Shown here: positions 20,471 through 31,085 of the stretch, piece by piece
Layout of the letters: each line of letters opens with the position of its first letter
How positions within the stretch are numbered: position 1 is the stretch's first letter
NCBI GenBank assembly: GCA_032716605.1
Contig: CM064506.1
Coordinates: 23,590,743 to 23,654,742 of the forward strand
From: Paralithodes platypus
Taxonomy: Eukaryota > Arthropoda > Malacostraca > Decapoda > Lithodidae
Length of the DNA stretch: 64,000 nucleotides
Reading direction: 5' to 3'
Notes under the pieces: generated by a model
Told to the model about the DNA's origin: nothing
What the model saw: only the letters and a program-made list of their open reading frames with translations
The model's database searches: none
Translations under genes and position numbers: made by a program

Positions 20471-21116
20471 ACACTTTCTACAACCAAGATATAACGGATC
20501 TGAATGGGGTATATTTTCCCTTTATTTGTGTGTGTGATGAATGTTGCCTGCATTTGATGCACAGAGGTGAGAGGCTGGAATCACAGATAGAGACAAAGAA
20601 GGGGGAAGTGAGAAGGCAAGCCCTGCTACTCAAGGGCTCGATACTCAAACCTAACTCAAAATGAACACTGACTTTGATCGTAAGTTGTATCGAGTTCCAC
20701 ATTTAATTGATTACAAAAGTATATAGGCCACATATAATTAAATACAGACCATTTAATAGTATGTATGGTATTGAATAAATTAGAGAAACTGATTAAAATT
20801 ATGAACGAAACAATAAATAACAGTCGCAACACTATTCCAGCCCATTTTTGCCTTTAGTCCTTTTCTTTTATGACATAAAAGCCCGACTGTGTATGTAATT
20901 TGAGAAACTATGGAGACAAATTGGGAAGTTTGGTATAGGTGGAGGGTGTAGTGGTTGAAGAGGTTTGAGTCGTGGTATTGTGTATTGCAATAATGGTGAA
21001 GATAATATACTGAAACTGTAGCCTACGAAATTGGATTTAATTACGGTATTATTATATTCAGATCGCATTAAATCTTGATCGTAGAAAGTAGTGCAATAAG
21101 AAAGAGACCAACAAAC

Positions 21117-21196
<80 letters not shown>

Positions 21197-22178
21197 AGAA
21201 AAGCACAATACCACTACATCCAAGATTCTTGTTACCCACGTTGTGTATAGAGTCTCATTTTGAGAATACGATAATGGCCGTATATTGTATTTATAAATTC
21301 CTAATGAATATTAAATGTTGCCCATTGTAAGCATGTGCAATGATAGTTTTACAATTATTTGCAATACAAGAACAATATTATTGTCGCTAATCACTAACTG
21401 CCAACTAGAGAAGGAAGGTGGGGGAGTTGGGGGTGGAAGGTGGGGGTAGACTTGGACCCGACTCCCCCCTTCCACCTCCCCAGGGTGGAGTAGGGGAAGG
21501 AAGGACCCATCCCTGAGCAACTTTTAGTACGCGTAAGTGTACTTCCTAAGCTGAATATAATCGTTTAACAATTTCCAGAATATAATGAGAAAGGACGTCA
21601 CCGGTACTGAAAGGGTTGAACGTCGCAATCCCTTGTGTACGGTGGCGCTAATAAAGTAATGCCTCAGCTGTCATTACGTTTGGCTCGCTCTGTGTTGTAT
21701 TAATGTCTTTCAGATGTTGAATAGGGTGGCTAAGTGTAGGAACATGTTTGTATATCTCACTCAAAAAGAAAAACAACTTGTCCAGAAACTCTTGTCCATT
21801 ATTTTACCTTTCGAAAATGAATATTCGAGATAACTGATGCTTTATTTTTGCTGCACGTCTTTTTGGTGGAGGTTATGGTCTTGTTTGACGTATTTTCAGT
21901 TCCTTCTACTCAAAATCTATATTGTATAATTATAGATCTTGCTTCTACTGACGCCCGTGATCGAGCTGCCTAACGTTTGTAAATATCCTCGGCGTTTTAC
22001 ACACCGTTGTCATAGTACTGTACTGTTTTTTGTTTTTTTCGAATATGGACAAGCATAGAAAAATAAACTATTCAAAAATATCTGTACTATGGTTTGGTGA
22101 CGATATACGAGGAGCATTTGTTTGACGTGTCGCTGAACTATGGGAACTATGATTTCACCTTAGAATATCCCGGGCGTA
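20471..22178. other. Intergenic; long (GA)n and M6 scrap
   Basis: An uninterrupted (GA)n of about 70 bp lies at 21119-21190. A G-rich inverted pair (ggtgggggtaga...actcccccc) lies near 21420-21480. At about 21541-21620 is the right part of an M6 MITE (gctgaatataatcgtttaac ... gacgtcaccggtactgaaag). No gene is seen. Confidence 0.65.
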
Positions 22179-22182
22179 TTAA

Positions 22183-22235
22183 GGGGAGATTTCCACTTGA
22201 GGGATTTTTTGCCGGACCCCTTTCTCCCTCATGTT
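22183..22235. mobile_element. M2 MITE, left end of a copy split by a 3.9 kb insertion
   Basis: It follows TTAA 22179-22182: GGGGAGATTTCCACTTG ... gccggacccctttctccctc atgtt. This is the M2 end as seen at 29309. The rest of the element is found at 26146-26430, ending cctcccc before TTAA 26431-26434. The break is at CCCTCATGTT, present on both sides. Confidence 0.75.
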
Positions 22236-22660
22236 GGGGCGTAGTCATATCTCCTACACAACTACAAAAGTTGGAGTACTGCCACATATCCTACACACAG
22301 TCGGTCATATTTCCTACACAAAAACAAGTATCCAGCACATTTCTGTTGCTAGAATTAGGTGTGGCTGGGGGAAGTTCAGAGAACTGATGCCAATCCTGAC
22401 CATGAAAAGAATGCCTCTCCCCCTGAAGGGAAAGGTGTATCGGAAAATATTAAGGAAACCACCCACCAATTATTTTCATTATTTTTTTGTTTAGTTTTAG
22501 TTTATTTGCATCAATATATAGTGATTGACATTAGTTTCAACCTCCGCAAAAATCGTTTTCCCCTTTATCCAACAATCTTAAGACACGGTGCCCGATAGTG
22601 GGGAGGGCTATGAAGATCAGGGAAAATGTGGGGTTAAAGACATAAAAAGGCGATATAATG

Positions 22661-23010
22661 GCTTTTATGATGAAAGTTGGCTTGGATTTTGTTGTTTACC
22701 CCAAGATGAAAAAACCCGAGCCAAGTTTTGGCAAAAGTTGGCTCGGATTTTAAGATTTTTCAGCTGCATAAAAGACAGCAAGTGCAAAAAAGAAGTTGGC
22801 TCGGGTTTTCTTGTTTTTCAACTTAAGAAAACTCCAAAATGAAAAAAAAGAGCCAATTTTTGGCAAAAGTTGGCTGGAATTTTAAGATTTTTCAGCTGCA
22901 TAAAAGACAGCAAGTGCAAAAAAGAAGTTGGCTCGGGTTTTCTTGTTTTCAACTTAAGAAACTCCCAAATTGAAACAAAAATCAAGTTTTGGCAAAAGTT
23001 GTTGGATGGT
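22661..23010. repeat. 132-bp tandem repeat, about 2.5 copies
   Basis: cagctgcataaaagacagca occurs at 22761 and 22893; flanking gttggctcgg and ttttggcaaaagttgg blocks repeat at the same spacing. The copies are nearly identical, pointing to a recent local duplication. Confidence 0.8.
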
Positions 23011-23756
23011 ACATGGGATAGAAAATGAACTTACCCAGTAAGCTCATTATCCATTATCCAAAGCAACATTAAAGATTTTAGCCTAACCTACCAACCTTAC
23101 CTAACCTAACCTAGTATTATGGGTGGGGGCTGCCGCCCCCACACCCCCGCTGGTTGGATAGTACATTGGATAGAAAATTAGGTAAATTCCTAGTGTTAAT
23201 TAGACTGAAAGGCAGGGAGAAAGAGGTCCGGCGAGTCGTGTTGTGTGCCGTCTATGGGAAACCCTGGACAAATATCGTTACTCTTTACAGGTTCTAGGTT
23301 CTGTATCTCCCTTAATATAATTTTTCGAGGGTTGACACTTATTTTAACATGGAGTATAGGTTATATTACATCCTAAATGAAATTTAAAATATCTGTGAAA
23401 ATTCTTGGGTTGTTTATATAATAGAAGTTACTGTGGGACACGTAATATGTTGAAGGGGGAGCTCTGTCCCCTCTAAACACCCGTCACTTATGTCATCATA
23501 ATCTGTTGTACTTCATAGGGGGTCCAATTAAGGAGAAAGTTAATTAACAGACGAAATTACGCCGCAAACTACAATAACATAGCGGGCCGCCGTTTATGGG
23601 AGACTTTTTACACATCATTTTCAATGTTAATTTTCTCCCTTAATCGATTTTTCCAAATTATCAAACTTACATAAAAATGAAGTACAGTTTATAGGGATTC
23701 CAACATGCATTTCAAAATTGTCATGAAAATTGGTGGGTGGTTTGCTTAATATATAC

Positions 23757-24178
23757 CGGTGTATCCCTCATGTGTTATAAGTGCAATGACGTATGCCTCA
23801 GAAACATGGGCCGTTAAAGTAGAGGATGTCAACAGAATGGAGCGTAATGATATGAGAATGGTGAGATGGATGTGTGGGGCCAGGCTACAGGATAGAATAA
23901 CAAACGTTGAGCTGAGGATACGTTTAGGTATAAAGAGTATTAGCGAGGTGATGCGTACAAGTAGACTGGGATGGTATGGACATGTGGAGAGAATGGATGA
24001 ACAAAATTGGGTGAAAAAATGCAGGTCTGTGATTGTGGAGGGAGCTGCACCAAGGGGTGGACCAAGGAAGACCTGGGATCGGACTATACGTGCCGATCTC
24101 AAATCCAAGAACTTGACAAGTGAAGCAGCCCTTAACAGGGTTGCCTGGAAGGCCGCCATTAGGACAAGAGACTGAAAC
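23757..24178 (+). pseudogene. LINE reverse transcriptase, C-terminal fragment
   Basis: A 138-codon open frame to a natural TGA. Motifs: MTYASETWAVKVEDVNRMER, MRMVRWMCGARLQDRITN, ELRIRLGIKSI, RTSRLGWYGHVERMD, and PRGGPRKTWDRTI. This is the region after the RT palm/thumb in endonuclease-RT type LINEs common in invertebrates. The 5' side is cut abruptly at about 23757, typical of 5'-truncated insertions, and the frame is otherwise intact, so it is a fairly young copy. The LINE clade is left open. Confidence 0.85.
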
Positions 24179-25683
24179 TGCACTTATGTGTGGAACATTC
24201 AGTCTTAAAATGTTATGTATGGTTTATGTATATATGTTATACTGTCATATCTTCTACAATATTTATTCTGATACCGAGTACCCAGCATATCTCCTACACC
24301 ACACGGTGCATCCGGCATAACTCCTACACTTATACTGTCATATCTCCTACAATGCGATCACGTGGCATTATGCATTATGCAGGAAAGAATACAAAACGCT
24401 GGTGAATGTATATGTGGGAAATGTTTGTATTTCTCTTTAAAAAGATATGTCTATTAAAATTAAACTGTAAAACCAGTTAAAATTGTATTTCGGGAAGATT
24501 TTGTTTTTTAAATGAATACCTCAAGCCTGTCATGAATGATTGTACGACAAGTGGGACTTTTTGAAGGGTTGTTATTATCCATTATCCATTATATCCCATA
24601 CGTGACCGAAAATCCAATTTGTCCCAAATATAGTATGACAAAGGTATATTACATCTATTAGGTATATCGATGGTGAATTACCTTTCTAATTGGCCTAAGA
24701 TGGGTTTGTCACTACCAATATAATATCACGAATATGGGACACTTTGGACAATATAAAGTTTATGTAATTATATTCAGACCGATTTTATCGTGGCCTACAG
24801 GTTTCTTATACCATGTATTTCATTCCTATATATGTCTAAATGCGCTTAAAAATGTATTACTGATCCTGAAAAAGAAAACAAATATAATGATCCTCTATAA
24901 AGCCTACCTCGCAAGAGGTGGGTGAGTTTGTTTACATCCGCCGCGAGTTAGGAAACTCGAGTTTCCTGCGAGTTCCATTAGCCCCATTCCCTTGGCGACT
25001 CGCGTTGGGGAAAATTAGGTTTTTGCCCCCTACTGTTTAAATATATAAATATATGTAGATTTCAATAATTCGGAGTGTCTGGGGGGGGGGGGGGCTTCCC
25101 TCCCCCCTCAACATATTTTGTATCCAAGGGCAATGGCCAAATAGTCAGTTTTCGCGAGTGGAGGGGCGTGGTTTTAGATTGTTGTTTAATGGGTAAATAT
25201 GAAATTCCGCCTATTATCACACATCAAAACAAACTTCCAAAACTCTAAAACTAGATACAATTTGTTTTTAGCAATTTAATTAGCCTACATAAATTTTATA
25301 TTGACCGACACTTTAAATACCTTTTGCTTACCCATAATTGTATAGGGGGGGGGGGGGGATACAGTCCAACTACAATTTTTACCTCCGAAAAGACGGTTCT
25401 TCCTCCACACTTGGGGTGCTGTTTGTTGTTTCTGGCCACATTTCGGATGTACCGGAATCCAGAGTTGTCTTCGAAAACCACTGCATTGAATCGGATGTTC
25501 CCCTCAATCCTAGCCATGCTTGGTGGAGTACAGCAGTGGAGTACAAGGCCCAGAAAAACAGTCTGTCCCGACGAATGGAGAAAAGTATACTGCTGGATGG
25601 AGACTAAACTCTGCTGGTTGGAGACTAAACTCGAATCAACTCGATGCGTGTCTGAATGTGAACGATACTTTTCTCCCTATTTA

Positions 25684-26145
25684 GGTTGCGCCACATTTCC
25701 TACACCGGACTCCTGTCTGTCCCGAAGACTCGAATCAACTCGACTCGTCTGGCGAGTAGTGAGACAATAGCGCCGAGTACAGACAGAGGCTCCAGCACTG
25801 CCCGGGCTCCTCCCCGTATACAAGGCAGTGTAGGAAATGTGACTGTATAGAGTTTTGTGTGTAGGAGATATCTCTGTAGGAAATATGTCATTTGACTGAA
25901 AACTGCTAAATTTGTAAGAGATGTGACGTGTAGGAAATACGCAGTATACAGGGTGTAGGAAATGTGGCGTAGGAGATATGCTGTATCTCTGTAGGAAATA
26001 TGTCACTACACTAAAAACTGTGTAGGAGATAATATGCAGTATATGTGTAGGAGATATGACATTACTCTAAAAACTGCTAAATTTGTAGGAGATGTGACTT
26101 GTAGGAAATACGCAGTATACATGGTGTAGGAAATGTGGCGCACCC
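25684..26145. mobile_element. Inverted-repeat MITE with reiterated GTAGGARATATG words
   Basis: The left end gttgcgccacatttcctaca is mirrored by the right end tgtaggaaatgtggcgca, giving inverted termini of about 20 bp. Between 25825 and 26140 there are more than ten copies of tgtagga(a/g)atatg or close variants at irregular 15-50 bp spacing, plus two copies of aaaactgctaaatttgta. Similar words in opposite orientation occur at 22245-22345 and 24240-24360. Confidence 0.7.
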
Positions 26146-26155
26146 CCCTCATGTT

Positions 26156-26430
26156 TATAACCATTGCTTTTGAGATTTTAAGACGTTCGCCCCATTAGTT
26201 TGGCGATTTAAAGAATTTTAGCCTCATTTCTGTAAATGTTAAGACCTTTCGCGCTATTCTGGTGTCGATTTTTTCCTGGCGAGCGAGAGCGAGCCTGTAA
26301 TTTAAGAGGAACCGGCCTTGGCTGGGACATTTTTCTACCGACAAATTTACAAATTTATCTTGAAAAGGAGGTCTAGGGGGTGTAATCTAAAGCTTGATGG
26401 AGGTCAAGGGAACAAACTAAAGACCTCCCC
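26156..26430. mobile_element. M2 MITE, right part of the copy started at 22183
   Basis: tataaccattgcttttgaga ... gttcgccccattagtttggc ... tcctggcgagcgagagcgag (26274-26293) ... ggaccggcc-like hairpin ... gatggaggtca ... cctcccc then TTAA 26431-26434. Read with 22183-22235 it forms a complete M2 of about 330 bp. Confidence 0.75.
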
Positions 26431-26436
26431 TTAAAT

Positions 26437-26500
26437 GCATTCCAACTCGCGATCTTTTGGTTCACAGTCCGCTACGAAATCCATTCAGCTACGCCTCCCC
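26437..26500 (-). pseudogene. tRNA-His-like remnant or SINE head
   Basis: The minus strand reads ggggaggcgtagctgaatgg ... gcggactgtgaaccaaaaga ... gcgagttggaatgc. The A-box-like part and the anticodon-loop region ctgtgaa (GTG) resemble tRNA-His and His-derived SINE heads. The B box is degenerate (gagttggaatgc against GGTTCGANTCC), and the 3' acceptor arm is missing where M2 begins. Likely not functional. Confidence 0.45.
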
Positions 26501-26505
26501 AAAAA
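26501..26505 (-). terminator. Pol III terminator of tRNA-Val
   Basis: T5 on the minus strand, 15 bp past the tRNA 3' end, is the usual stop signal for RNA polymerase III. Confidence 0.6.
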
Positions 26506-26519
26506 TGTATGTTGTAATC

Positions 26520-26592
26520 TGCTCCCGCCAGGGCTCGAACCTGGGACCTTCTGCGTGTAAAGCAGACGTGATAACCACTACACTACGAGAGC
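26520..26592 (-). tRNA. tRNA-Val (anticodon TAC)
   Basis: A 73-nt cloverleaf read by eye. Acceptor stem GCTCTCG pairs with CGGGAGC (one G-U-type pair), discriminator A. The D arm contains TAGTGTAGTGGTTATCAC, which also serves as the A box. Anticodon stem TCTGC/GCAGA encloses loop TTTACAC, giving anticodon TAC at 26557-26559. The T arm is CCCAGGTTCGAGCCCTGG with an intact B box. No intron; CCA is not encoded, as expected in eukaryotes. All stems pair and a T5 terminator follows, so it looks functional. Confidence 0.92.
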
Positions 26593-26876
26593 CGTGTAGA
26601 TAACCAGGAGTAAACAAATAGAAAGAGAGAACAAAACTTGTTGTAGAGGAGATTCAGATTCAGACTTAGATTATTTTATGTCCATTAAATATACAATGGC
26701 TGTTCATACAATAAAATCATCTTAAACAAATAACATAATACATAATGCATCATAATCTTACATAAACAGTGTCGGTAGGTATGTACAGAGAAATAGCTCC
26801 TACCTAAAATAGATTAACAATACATAGAACAGGTAGAAATGTGTAATGGAATAGCATATAGGAATGAGGGGAATTG
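26593..26876. other. No gene seen; 5' flank of tRNA-Val
   Basis: A/T-rich DNA with no recognisable repeat. It holds whatever upstream sequence the tRNA-Val gene uses; no clear TATA box at -30 is seen. Confidence 0.5.
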
Positions 26877-26880
26877 TTAA

Positions 26881-27004
26881 CTCTTTCAGTATTGAGGATG
26901 CATTATTTCACTTTATGCTTCCAAAATTCCTCCCTTAACTAAATATAATCGTCTAATGAGGGCCAACATAGAGGGAAGAAACACGGCCTGGGTAACTGAC
27001 AGGG
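26881..27004. mobile_element. M6 MITE, short copy
   Basis: It lies between TTAA 26877-26880 and TTAA 27005-27008. It starts ctctttcagtattgaggatg and ends aactgacaggg; the centre has taatcgtctaatgagggcca. It is about 80 bp shorter than other M6 copies, with an internal deletion. Confidence 0.7.
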
Positions 27005-27008
27005 TTAA

Positions 27009-27354
27009 GGGGGGATGGTTAACTTTTTGTGCGATTTTTGCATGTATTTATTATTGTTCTAGTTTCCTCCGTAGACCTCCATGAAATTAAAAAAAAAAAA
27101 AAATTTGTACATATTTTCGGTAGAAAAATTTACCGGCCGAAGGCCGGTTCTTCGAACATTACAGGCTCACTATCGTTCGCCAGAGAACAAATCGACACCA
27201 AAATAGCAGGAAAGGTCTAAATATTGACAAAGAAATGGGGCGAAAGGTCTTAAAATCGACTAACTAATGGGGTAAACATCTTAACATCTGAAAACTAATG
27301 GGACTAAACATATGGGAGAAAGTGGTCCAGAAAACCGCCCCATCGGGGGCCCCC
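27009..27354. mobile_element. M2 MITE, 346 bp
   Basis: Flanked by TTAA 27005-27008 (shared with M6) and 27355-27358. Ends are ggggggatggttaac and, on the right, ccccatcgggggccccc (partly rearranged). The core ggctcactatcgttcgccag lies at 27163-27184, preceded by the hairpin ccggccgaaggccgg. Confidence 0.82.
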
Positions 27355-27358
27355 TTAA

Positions 27359-27440
27359 GGTGAGGCTTTTGTTTTTCTTATGTTTAGCCCCATTAGTTTT
27401 GAGATTATAAGAAGTTTGCCCTATTATTTTGGCGACGTTA
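27359..27440. mobile_element. M2 MITE fragment in opposite orientation
   Basis: After the TTAA at 27355 comes ggtgaggc, then tttagccccattagttttga, gttt, gccctattattttggcgac. This is the start of M2 in reverse orientation, broken at about 27440. Confidence 0.65.
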
Positions 27441-27539
27441 CAAACTATTTGTATTATATTTATCTCCAAGCCCATTTTATTGGTTTACAAACTTTCACCC
27501 AAATACGGAAGTAAATATGAACTTTCTATGGGTATAACC

Positions 27540-27613
<74 letters not shown>

Positions 27614-27926
27614 TATGCAAGTTGTTGTTACTCTTTCCTGTGAACGAGGTTGATCTTGGACTTATCTCCAGAAAGTGTACTAATCTGTATTTATATCATT
27701 GGTATTAAAATTGGCTATGTTGCACATAGCCAAGGTATTGATACTTTGTGCCTCATTGTAACTGATTTATTGTAACACAAACAATAATTATTGTATCGAA
27801 ATATACAGTATATACTGTATGTCTCCCTCATTCACTCTGTGGGGCTGGAAAGAAGGGTTATTCAATGTATTCATGTCTGTTATGCTCTTGTTACTCCTCT
27901 CACTCCTAGTTCCTTGTCATCCTCCC

Positions 27927-27985
<59 letters not shown>

Positions 27986-28065
27986 CTCGAGTCTAACTGG
28001 AGGGCTCTAGAAATACACGCGATGGGTGGGTAAGGGTGAGGGAGAGGTGACAAAGGGGTGTGTGT

Positions 28066-28129
<64 letters not shown>

Positions 28130-28440
28130 TAATACAGCTGGTACGAGGGGCACAATGGATTAACTCGAGGGGAAAGACAATACGAACCCAATTGATGATT
28201 ACCAGACTGATTATCACCGTGGATAATATGAAAGTGATTATGCTCATGAGGAGGGGGAGAGAGAGAGAGAGAGAGATAAATAGATAGATAGATAGATAGA
28301 TAGATAGAGAGAGAGAATATCGATAACCAGCGTTAGTTCGGAATGAAGGCAATCAGTTTACGTAACCCAGGACCGCTTGTGCTAGATCAAATTACACAGC
28401 CTGAATTATGTAGCAAACAATGCGGAATAACCCATTTGAG
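27441..28440. repeat. Microsatellite-rich stretch: (CT)n and (GA)n
   Basis: (CT)n at 27543-27609, (CT)n at 27928-27977, (GA)n at 28068-28128 with single interruptions, and (GA)n/(GATA)n at 28255-28316. The CT array at 27928 and GA array at 28068 could pair as a hairpin. No gene is seen between them. Confidence 0.85.
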
Positions 28441-28744
28441 GATCGATGACGCATATATTTTCTGTTTTCTGGCTATTATTTGACGATTTTATTTAGATTA
28501 GAAAGGGTATGTAGAAGTCAGAAGGTTGATTGAGATAGTCTTTACCCTTTTAATTCTCACAGAGCCTTCCTAAGCTGTATAAAGTCGTGTAATGATAGCC
28601 AACAATAAACCGCTAAAACGCGCCATATCCTCAAGGAGTTAACATAGTCCTTACACCCATTAATTCCCACAAATTCATCTAAAATTGCCTTCAAACGTCT
28701 AAATATAACCAGAATATGGTGAAAATACGCCTCGGATACTTCAA
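28441..28744. mobile_element. Two overlapping M6 MITE copies, degenerate
   Basis: The M6 blocks ggctattatttgacgatttt, gagatagtctttacc, ttcctaagctgtataaagtc and gtaatgatagccaac are followed by a second series, aacatagtccttacacccat ... gtctaaatataaccagaata. No clean terminal TTAA at the outer edges. Confidence 0.6.
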
Positions 28745-29085
28745 GCTTTTTCTCTCTCTGGGTTGTATCCATTCGGCCCCATCCAGCCTACTTACTGTTT
28801 TAGACGTTTATTCTCATCCAGGTGTCGATAAATACCTGGCGAGCGATAGCAAGCCACCATATTTTGGATAATGTGTTAAGACAGCTGGCTAAATTTTTAC
28901 ATTTTTTGATAGAAAAATTTCTCCGGCGAAGCCGGATTTCTTCATAAAATGCTGGCTCGCTAACGGTCGCCAGGAAATAATCGACACCTGGATGGGGATA
29001 AATGTCTTAAAACAATAGGCTGAATGGGAGCGAATAGATACAACCAAGAATGAGAAGAACAAAAAGCAGGTCACTCCCCATAAAC
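28745..29085. mobile_element. M4 foldback-like MITE
   Basis: Left arm: ttgtatccattcggccccat, ttttagacgtttattctcat, acctggcgagcgatagcaag. Centre: ctccggcgaagccgg. Right arm: ggctcgctaacggtcgccag, gacacctggatggggataaa, aatgggagcgaatagataca. The arms are imperfect reverse complements over about 110 bp. Outer TTAA sites are not recognisable. Confidence 0.75.
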
Positions 29086-29304
29086 TAAATCAAGTTGAAT
29101 ATTGTTTGTCAGATTAACAAATAATCGAGATAATTAGGATTCACGTCAAATGATAACAAACCGAACTAATTAGTATATTCAGTTAACATGATCAGTAGCA
29201 TTATAAGCTGAGCCATTACCAATAACAGCCGGACAGCTCCTAATGGTCGCTCTGTTTCCATGATAATTATGCCCGCTACAATATTAATGAACTCGATATT
29301 GAAA
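29086..29304. other. No gene seen
   Basis: A/T-rich spacer between M4 and M2 copies with no repeat or gene signal. Confidence 0.5.
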
Positions 29305-29308
29305 TTAA

Positions 29309-29672
29309 GGGGAGGCAGACCGTTTTCCTGGACCCCCCTTCTCCCTCATGTTTAGCCCCACTATTTTTTTATATTATAAGACGTTCGACACATTAGTTTG
29401 GCGATTTTAACACCTTTCGCCCCATTTCGTTGTTAATTTTAAGACCTTTCATGCCATTTAGGTGTCGATTTTTTCCTGGCGAGCGATAGCGAGCCTGCAA
29501 CTTGAAGAGGAACCGGCCTTCGGCCGGGAAATTTTTCTACCGAAAAATGTACAAATTTATCTTGAAGGGGGGTTTAGGTTTTTTTTTCTAAGCTTGATGG
29601 AGGTCTAAGGAGGAAACTAAACAAATATATGAATAAATTCATTAATAGGCCAAACAAACAGTCTGCCTCCCC
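29309..29672. mobile_element. M2 MITE, intact 364-bp copy
   Basis: TTAA at 29305-29308 and 29673-29676. Ends GGGGAGGCAGAC and GTCTGCCTCCCC are perfect 12-bp inverted repeats. The interior, in reverse orientation to 47695-48060, holds gttcgacacattagtttggc, tcctggcgagcgatagcgag (29474-29493), the hairpin aaccggccttcggccggg, and ttatcttgaaggggg. Non-coding. One of the best-preserved copies. Confidence 0.88.
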
Positions 29673-29805
29673 TTAAGGCTAATTATGATGACGGTTTGGG
29701 CCGGCCGTGGAAGCGTGTTGAACTCGTGAAATAAATCGGGACTTTGTGCCGGTATAATTGTATGAGCATCATTGTTATTATTATCATTAGAGACTTGTTT
29801 TATGC

Positions 29806-30015
29806 CGTTGTCACACGAGCGGTTTTTCCGGCAATTTTCGATGAGCACATTTGTTCTCGTATTATTTTGGGACATTTTGGCACTGATATCGGTAACTATA
29901 CTGAAGGTAGATTATGCTAGACTGCTGAATTCTAATAAAGTGTAATAGTTTAAGCTTCCAGACCATTATTGCCCGTAAAACTTGCTCGAAAAAGGGCTCG
30001 TGTGACTCCGGCTTT
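29806..30015. mobile_element. M7 foldback MITE, copy 1
   Basis: Left end gccgttgtcacacgagcgg, then tttttccggcaattttcgat; right end tgctcgaaaaagggctcgtg followed by tgactccggc. The ends are inverted. Two further copies lie at 50713-50930 and 50942-51150. No clear target duplication. Confidence 0.65.
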
Positions 30016-30093
30016 ACGGCCTGGTAATGCGATTGTAGATCAGTGCTTATTGTTTGGACCAATCCTTTCAATATTGAGAAAGACATATTTTAA

Positions 30094-30565
30094 CCCCTAA
30101 GTGTCGGCGCGCAACATAAGTCGAGTATAATAAATCTGGACTATCTGGCGGTGCGCGACATAGGTCGTGTGGCAATTTCAGCACGTAATGTTGCTGAGAG
30201 AGAGAGGTGGCAGGAGAGTAGCGAGCGTATGACTGCTCCAGACCACCGCGGCGAACCTACTGACACGAATCCCACCTCCTCCCTCCCTCTCTCACTCGCT
30301 ATATACGGAATTGTATGGGGAAAGTGCCGAATTACATGATTTTTGCACTCGCGTTGCGCGGTTGTTGCAAGAAAACTAGCCATCATAAAAGGATCGTTAT
30401 GGTGTCATTGGAAAGCTCTGTTTATGCCCTTTCAGGGATAGATACTTGTTTTACGCTCTGGGTCTTATTTAGGCATGAAAATGATCACGTAAACAGCCCT
30501 ATTTTGGCTAAAAACACCCCGCTGGGCGGTACATATAAATAAACCGCCAGCCCGCTAATCTAGTG
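30094..30565. mobile_element. M1 MITE, copy 2 (opposite orientation)
   Basis: A 472-bp element flanked by TTAA 30090-30093 and 30566-30569. Ends: CCCCTAAGTGTCGGC and, reversed, CACTAGATTAGCGGG. Apart from the termini it parallels copy 1 throughout: cagtcatacgctcgctactc, cgccgcggtggtctggagca, aggatcgttatggtgtcatt, atagatacttgttttacgct. Open frames within it are not shared with copy 1. Confidence 0.85.
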
Positions 30566-30569
30566 TTAA

Positions 30570-30775
30570 ACCTTTGAGGATTATGACGAATTTTGACAGT
30601 TTCTTCTGGTTATCATTAGGCGGTTTTATACAGCTTGGGAAGGATCTGTGGGAATTAAAATGGTAATGACTATGTCAATTAACCCTCTGATTTCCACATA
30701 CCATTCCTAATCTGAATAATATCTTATAATAGCCAGAATTAAGTGTTAAAACGCGTCATAATACACACGGGGCAA
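30570..30775. mobile_element. M6 MITE sharing a TTAA with M1
   Basis: It starts acctttgaggattatgacga right after TTAA 30566-30569, then ggttatcattaggcggtttt, gggaaggatctgtgggaatt, gaataatatcttataatagc and aaaacgcgtcataat. The right TTAA is lost. Confidence 0.65.
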
Positions 30776-31028
30776 ACAGTATTATTATCAATATTGTTAT
30801 GCCGAGGATTGCAAGCCGCCCTCAACACAAAGCCGCCTACACCTGCCGGAGCGTACCAGGGCACCCTGGTATTGATGTATTTGTATTTATGTTCATTGTT
30901 TTCGTTGTGTTGTCCCTATCCGGGCTCTGTCTTGAGTCGGCCACCACCAGAAAAAAAAATAGGAAAATTGGGGAATGGGCCTGAGTAAATGCATACATAC
31001 ACACATACACATTTATTTACATATACTG

Positions 31029-31033
<5 letters not shown>

Positions 31034-31085
<52 letters not shown>
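31034..31085. repeat. (TA)n microsatellite
   Basis: Uninterrupted TA dinucleotides of about 46 bp, following a short CT run. It cuts off the open frame on its right. Confidence 0.9.

Larger units (their letters stand above)
22236..26145. mobile_element. 3.9 kb composite insertion with inverted ends and 10-bp repeat
   Basis: It is flanked by CCCTCATGTT at 22226-22235 and 26146-26155, which could be a target duplication of MULE/foldback length. The left end reads GGGGCGTAGTCATATCTCC; the right end, reversed, reads GGGTGCGCCACATTTCC, and both continue TACAC. Both ends then hold many degenerate copies of a TCATATCTCCTACA-like word. The interior carries a 132-bp tandem repeat, a LINE RT fragment and plain DNA; no transposase is recognised. 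Superfamily is uncertain. Confidence 0.6.

Noticed and set aside
21075..21263. ER-repeat protein-like frame
   Set aside because: Translation of a (GA)n microsatellite.
25324..25770. 148-codon open frame
   Set aside because: It begins in a G-run, shows no domain, and overlaps the end of an inverted-repeat MITE; no support as a gene.
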